The position numbers and the translations under genes were made by a program. From Siphlonurus alternatus (Eukaryota; Arthropoda; Insecta; Ephemeroptera; Siphlonuridae): DNA of 64,000 bases. The notes under the pieces were generated by a model. The model was given only the letters and a program-made list of their open reading frames with translations. It was not told where the DNA came from and did not search any database. Shown here piece after piece: positions 51,793 to 64,000 of the stretch (positions are counted from its first letter, which is position 1; the number at the start of each line of letters is the position of its first letter). The stretch covers positions 32,935,221 through 32,999,220 of the forward strand of contig OX463781.1 of assembly GCA_949825025.1 (NCBI GenBank), written 5' to 3'.

Positions 51793-59690
<7,898 letters not shown>

Positions 59691-59872
59691 TTTGTCTTCA
59701 AAATATTTAAATATACGAACACAAATGTAATCTTCGTTGCAGCTAACCTCTTCTCCTCGCTTCTACTTGCTTTTCTGGGTATACCCTTTTCTGCAGCTTC
59801 CTGCCTTTTTGTGTTGAGTGTTGACATTTCAGTGCAAGGATCTTGTATGATCTTACATGATCCTAGCTTCAG

Positions 59873-59880
59873 TGACGTCA
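59873..59880. promoter_or_regulatory. CRE-like palindrome upstream of NDOR1
   Basis: TGACGTCA in the context AGTGACGTCATCGATGATGA, 183 bases upstream of the NDOR1 ATG. This octamer is a binding site of CREB/ATF bZIP factors. It is common in this window, so a role in NDOR1 transcription is inference. Confidence 0.4.
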
Positions 59881-60460
59881 TCGATGATGATGATTTACCT
59901 TTGTCGCTTTCAAGGTCGCTTTTGTTTTGTTCAAGAAATGCTCCAAATTTGAAACTCGAAGAAACAAAAAGAGCCCGAATAGCCCAGCCATAAATAATCG
60001 AAATAATTCAGCCAGAGCACAGTATAGAGAAGATAGGGGTGGCATGCGATGACCCGAAATTGCGTAGCGTCGAAAATCATATAGCCCAAAATAATCGATT
60101 GCTGCAAGCAGCGGGATATTAGACGTAGTTGCACTGCTTAACACTAGATGACAATTGCGTTCACTGGCTGATTTTTTTTTCTTATATTTCAGCTAAATTA
60201 TTTTAAATTTTTTAAAAAGGATCAGTGTTATGAGCACTTTCAGATAGGTTGCATGGTAGCATAAATATGGTGGCCTTAGATTACTCTGGTCGCTAGAATT
60301 AACCTTTCATTGGTTAATTCCGTTAATTGGTAGTATAGTTTGACTGATATGCCGACGAGTGATATATGAATTATGATTGTGCTCTTATATATTTGCTATT
60401 TATTTATTCGTGTAGTGGATTTTGTGATATTTTAATTATATAATTAGTGCACGCAGTATT

Positions 60461-60498
60461 CATTGAGCTCTACACAAGGCCTTGTGTAGAGCTCAATG
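60461..60498. mobile_element. 38-bp perfect palindrome with 8-bp flanking direct repeats
   Basis: CATTGAGCTCTACACAAGG is followed immediately by its exact complement, with no spacer. Both sides carry gcagtatt (60453-60460 and 60499-60506). This is the form expected of a hAT-type element reduced to its two fused ends (5'-CANNG). Confidence 0.75.
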
Positions 60499-60506
60499 GC
60501 AGTATT

Positions 60507-61017
60507 CGATTCTTTTAATTTAAGTGCGTAAATTAATGTACGTGTTTCTGCATGATGCATGACAATATTAATAATTAAATTAATTTGCGTGTAATTATTG
60601 CACTTGATCGAAGGAACATATTTTCTTTAAATTTTAATATAAAACTTTAATTCAGATATTATAGATCTCGGTGCATGCAGCATAAAATTATATGCATTAT
60701 AATATATGTATACACACATATATATGTATATATATAGAAGTATTAATTCAAATGAAACTTAAATTTATTTGCATGGTAGCTTTTTCGCTATTTTATAAAT
60801 AATTATATATCATAATTCACATCGATCATGCATGAGTATTTTTGTATTATATACGCATTTAAATAAAATAAAATATTACATATTTTTCAATTGCTGCATA
60901 TATATATATTGCTCGATCCAATTAATTTAAAAATTCTTTAACTTTTGATTTGTATTTAATATAATATAGTATATATTACATAAACAGGAGTATTATATTA
61001 TAAATTGTATATAATAG
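60507..61017. other. No gene recognised
   Basis: Very AT-rich, with short TA tracts. Confidence 0.5.
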
Positions 61018-61165
61018 ACAACTTACATGAATTTATTTATTGCAAAAAGAGAGGGTATCAAATTATACGTACCATTTTAAATTTTTTTGATTCGCGGAGA
61101 ACTATTAATTTTAAATAATTATTAAAGTTCTGTAAGTTGTCCATATTTGTCCAATAAAATTTCAT
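61018..61165. mobile_element. GGATAGAGGGT fold-back MITE, internally deleted copy
   Basis: Left tip GACAACTTACATGAATTT, then TTATTGCAAAAAGAGAGGGT; right side GTTCTGTAAGTTGTCC followed by CAATAAAATTTCATG. The middle is missing. Confidence 0.55.
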
Positions 61166-61343
61166 GTGCTTATAATATATATATTATATATATTGGTTGG
61201 TACTTTGGGGCAATTAATTGACACATTTTGGTCATGTATGCCCCCATTTTTATATTATAGTATATATAATTTATTGAGCTATATATATATAATATTATAT
61301 AGCTTTTAAATATTTATCAATCTCATAATATATATTATTCTTA

Positions 61344-61727
61344 ATTAAACCCTATTGGGTATACTTCTATTTACTAATTACATACTACTTCGAAACCCCG
61401 AACCTTCCGAAACCCTAACTTGAGCGTTTCGCGGGCTCTTCTGGAACGAGGGCGGCCACGGCCTTGCAAATCCATCCCGGCATTTGCCTGCGGCTGAGGG
61501 AAACGTGGAAACCTCAGCCAGGATGGACGCTACAGCTTTTGTCAATGAACCGGAAATGCAATGGTCCAAAGCCAGGGGAACCACATAGTGGAAAAGCGCA
61601 ACATTTTACCCTGGGTGGGAAACGAGGTTTTTGTTGAAAATGGTCACCCATCTAACTACTAACCACGCGCGGCATTGCTTGACTTCGGTGATCTGACGAG
61701 ACCCGGTCAAGCGCACTGCGCCACACC
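61344..61727 (-). mobile_element. 5S-rRNA-derived SINE, copy 2
   Basis: Reverse complement of the element at 4354-4738, differing at scattered positions only (my estimate about 95% identical). The 5S-like head is at the right end (GTGTGGCGCAGTGCGCTTGA read on the minus strand) and the tail with AATAGGGTTTAATTAAG at the left. Confidence 0.92.
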
Positions 61728-61764
61728 TCCCACAAATATCTACCATTGAGTGGGTAGTTAGGAT

Positions 61765-62010
61765 ACAAAAATTTCATTGCAAAAGTGTATAGAGGGTAAA
61801 ATCATGCTATACTCTCTGATTTATTATTTTATTTATATATATATATTTTTTTTTTTCTCACATTTTTCTGAGACCTGTAGACGTCTCCAGAAAGTTTGGC
61901 AAATCCCGCAAATCATTCAATAATTATTTAAAAATATTTACCGGTTTCAGAAAAAATAAAATAAAAAAGTCAGAGTATACCCACCGTTTATTAATTTCTT
62001 GCAAAAAAAT
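61765..62010. mobile_element. GGATAGAGGGT fold-back MITE, degraded copy
   Basis: Left arm ATTTCATTGCAAAAGTGTAT then AGAGGGT; right arm ends TTAATTTCTTGCAAAAAAAT. Arms are diverged but alignable to the other copies, with a GTCTCCAGAAAG centre. Confidence 0.7.
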
Positions 62011-62227
62011 GTTTAATGCTAGCTGTTTATTACGGAATTATAATACTTATTAGTAAAGGCTAGATTAATTTCAACAATATGAGTAATGACAGTTTTTTTA
62101 ATGCATTCAGCATTATATATATAATGCTATATTTAAATTTAAAATTATACTAGTACTATTATACAATATTCGCAGCCGTGGATCCACGAACAGCTCTAGT
62201 GAGCTATAGTGGGTGCACGGGAGCGGC

Positions 62228-63155
62228 AATTCCCCCTGGTAAGCGGAAAAAAAAACCTCGGAAAAATAACCCTTGTATTAAAAAACCCTTGAAAAAAAAT
62301 CCTAGGAAAAAAAACCCTCGGGGATAAAAAACCCACGGAAAAAAAACCCTTCGCTGCAAGGACTGCAAGGAGCATTCGTGGCGTAGTAAAAAATATTCGA
62401 GATTTTGTGCAGCATAGAATTTGAATGAAAAAATAAATAAGATTTTTCTCCTAACAAACCTTACGGACGAAGCGATGTCAGAATGCGGCGCTGCGGCATT
62501 TTTAAGTTAAAGCTTTTGTCTATCTTCATTTTTTTTTTTTTTCCTATTTTGACAGATTATCATTATATATGTTCCAATAATATATATTACATAAGATATC
62601 ATATATCTGATTAGTCTCATTAGTCATTTTAATAATAATTATTGAATCACTTAACCTATTAGCTATTAGATATTATAATTTTCAAATGTTCATTTTATGT
62701 CTATATGTTATATAATAAAATAATACGAGTAGGACGACGACTTTTTTTGTTTTATTACTTTTTTATTTTAATTATTTTATATCCAATATATAATATTCGA
62801 AGTTAGAAAAAATATGTTTTTAAAATAATTTTTAACTAAAAACACAGTTGGAATTACTATACAGATAATAGTTAACTTCCACAACATCGCCGCGTAGACT
62901 TCTACATTTTGATGAGCTCCCCCCACACCGTGAAACCTCGCTACCGCGCTACTAGTCGCTACTACGCCACGAATGCTCCTTGGGGCTGCTCCTTCAGCGA
63001 AGGGTTTTTTTTCCGTGGTTTTTTTTTATCCCCGAGGGTTTTTTTTTCCTAGGGTTTTTTTTCCTAGGGTTTTTTTTCAAGGGTTTTTTAATACAAGGGT
63101 TTTTTTTCCGAGGGTTTTTTTTCCGCGATTCCCTTTTTCATGTCACCGCCCTTTG
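62228..63155. mobile_element. Large fold-back element built of AAAAACCCTNG units
   Basis: Left arm 62228-62395 and right arm 62957-63155 are inverted copies. Each has seven or eight units of a run of A (or T) followed by CCC plus a variable trinucleotide such as TCG, TAG or TTG, then CCTTCGCTGCAAGGA and GGAGCATTCGTGGCGTAGTA. The 560-bp spacer is AT-rich and non-coding. The short open frames of FF-PRV type are a reading of the repeats. Confidence 0.9.
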
Positions 63156-63770
63156 GGTTTTTGTACTTATTTTCAATAAATACAACTGTTAATATTATTA
63201 TTATTTAATATTAGTTAGAGAGTGCGTGCATAAATTATTAGGACTTTATATAGGTAATGGAAAATCGCTGCATTAAAATTATTTTAATGACGTAATTAAT
63301 AATTAAAGCTTGCGCTGCATAAAAGTATTTTTTCTTATTTTTTTAGTTCACCTTATATATTATGATTGTGCTCGATCAACATATGACGTGTATTATTATA
63401 GTATCATGCGCGCGTCATATTTATTTATCCGGATGAAGCATGGTTTTATTTTAAGTTTATTATTTTTTATATAATCATATAAAAGAAAAACAATGAATAT
63501 AACTTATGTAGAACATTAATTAATATTAATAATTATTAATTAATTTATATCACATTTTATGTTTAATTTTGCACATAAAAAAAATCTTTACTACACGGTG
63601 TGGTTTAATTTATTTGCTTGTTGTTGACTGTACAAAATTCTTTGCAAAGTAAAGGTGCGGAGAGAGCTACAATGGGGTTGGAAGGGAAGGGGGCTAATAT
63701 ATTCTATATTCCCGTTACATCCATTGACTGCGTGCAGTCAGAAGCTTGAGTATAAAGAGAGACCTCAGCA

Positions 63771-63772
<2 letters not shown>
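63156..63772. other. No gene recognised
   Basis: AT-rich, non-coding. Confidence 0.5.

Positions 63773-63836
<64 letters not shown>
63773..63836. repeat. (AG)n microsatellite
   Basis: About 32 units of AG, preceded by GCATTTAAG. Confidence 0.98.
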
Positions 63837-63838
<2 letters not shown>

Positions 63839-64000
63839 ATTCTTTCATAATGCCATGGCATCAATAATAGACGTTACTTTTATGTTTTATGGCCATCAAT
63901 ACTTGAAAAAAAAAATACTTCAAATACTACTCCTTTCTATAGCTTAAATAAAATTCGACACAAATCCGCAGTAAGAAAAAATAATTAATAATTATGCATA

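Noticed and set aside
62228..63155. Telomere-like or CRISPR-like repeats (CCCT plus A runs)
   Set aside because: Units are irregular, arranged as inverted arms and with no spacers of constant length; best read as a fold-back element.

Overview
The window is eukaryotic nuclear DNA from an invertebrate, most likely an arthropod outside the insects. Reasons: split genes with GT-AG introns, an AT-rich background, long (AT)n runs, a 5S-rRNA-derived SINE, and an egghead-type beta-mannosyltransferase, a protostome gene. I cannot name the species.

Four host genes can be supported. (1) The 5'-proximal coding exon of egghead (egh) lies on the minus strand at 22392-23201; its remaining exons were not found. 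(2) GLRX5, a mitochondrial monothiol glutaredoxin, lies on the plus strand in two exons (26120-27066). (3) A multi-exon minus-strand gene that I do not recognise with certainty runs from about 44883 (perhaps 50740) to 29497; every splice junction I assembled is phase-consistent. (4) A complete eight-exon NDOR1 lies on the minus strand (59690-51793) and encodes a 591-residue diflavin reductase. GLRX5 and NDOR1 both serve iron-sulphur cluster assembly, in mitochondrion and cytosol respectively.

Everything else is dominated by mobile DNA. The outstanding element is a nearly intact non-LTR retrotransposon (about 32490-38240), inserted antisense in an 8.6-kb intron of the unrecognised gene. Its ORF1 carries a TARG1/OARD1-like ADP-ribose macrodomain that keeps the lysine and aspartate expected in the active site, followed by nine 15-residue repeats. 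ORF2 has an endonuclease and a YADD reverse transcriptase, but no AUG near its start.

The rest is a dense population of DNA-transposon derivatives: hAT-like miniature elements with 8-bp target duplications, most with a private GC-rich motif amplified near their ends; a piggyBac-like element bounded by TTAA; a mariner-like pair; and at least a dozen fold-back elements, one family present in eight or so copies in two subfamilies that differ only at their tips. The palindrome TGACGTCA occurs about twenty times, often at the centre of these elements.

Layout: 1-22.3 kb repeats, no convincing gene; 22.4-23.3 egh; 26.1-27.1 GLRX5; 29.5-44.9 (or 50.7) unrecognised gene with the LINE inside; 45-50 kb repeats; 51.8-59.7 NDOR1; 60-64 kb repeats.
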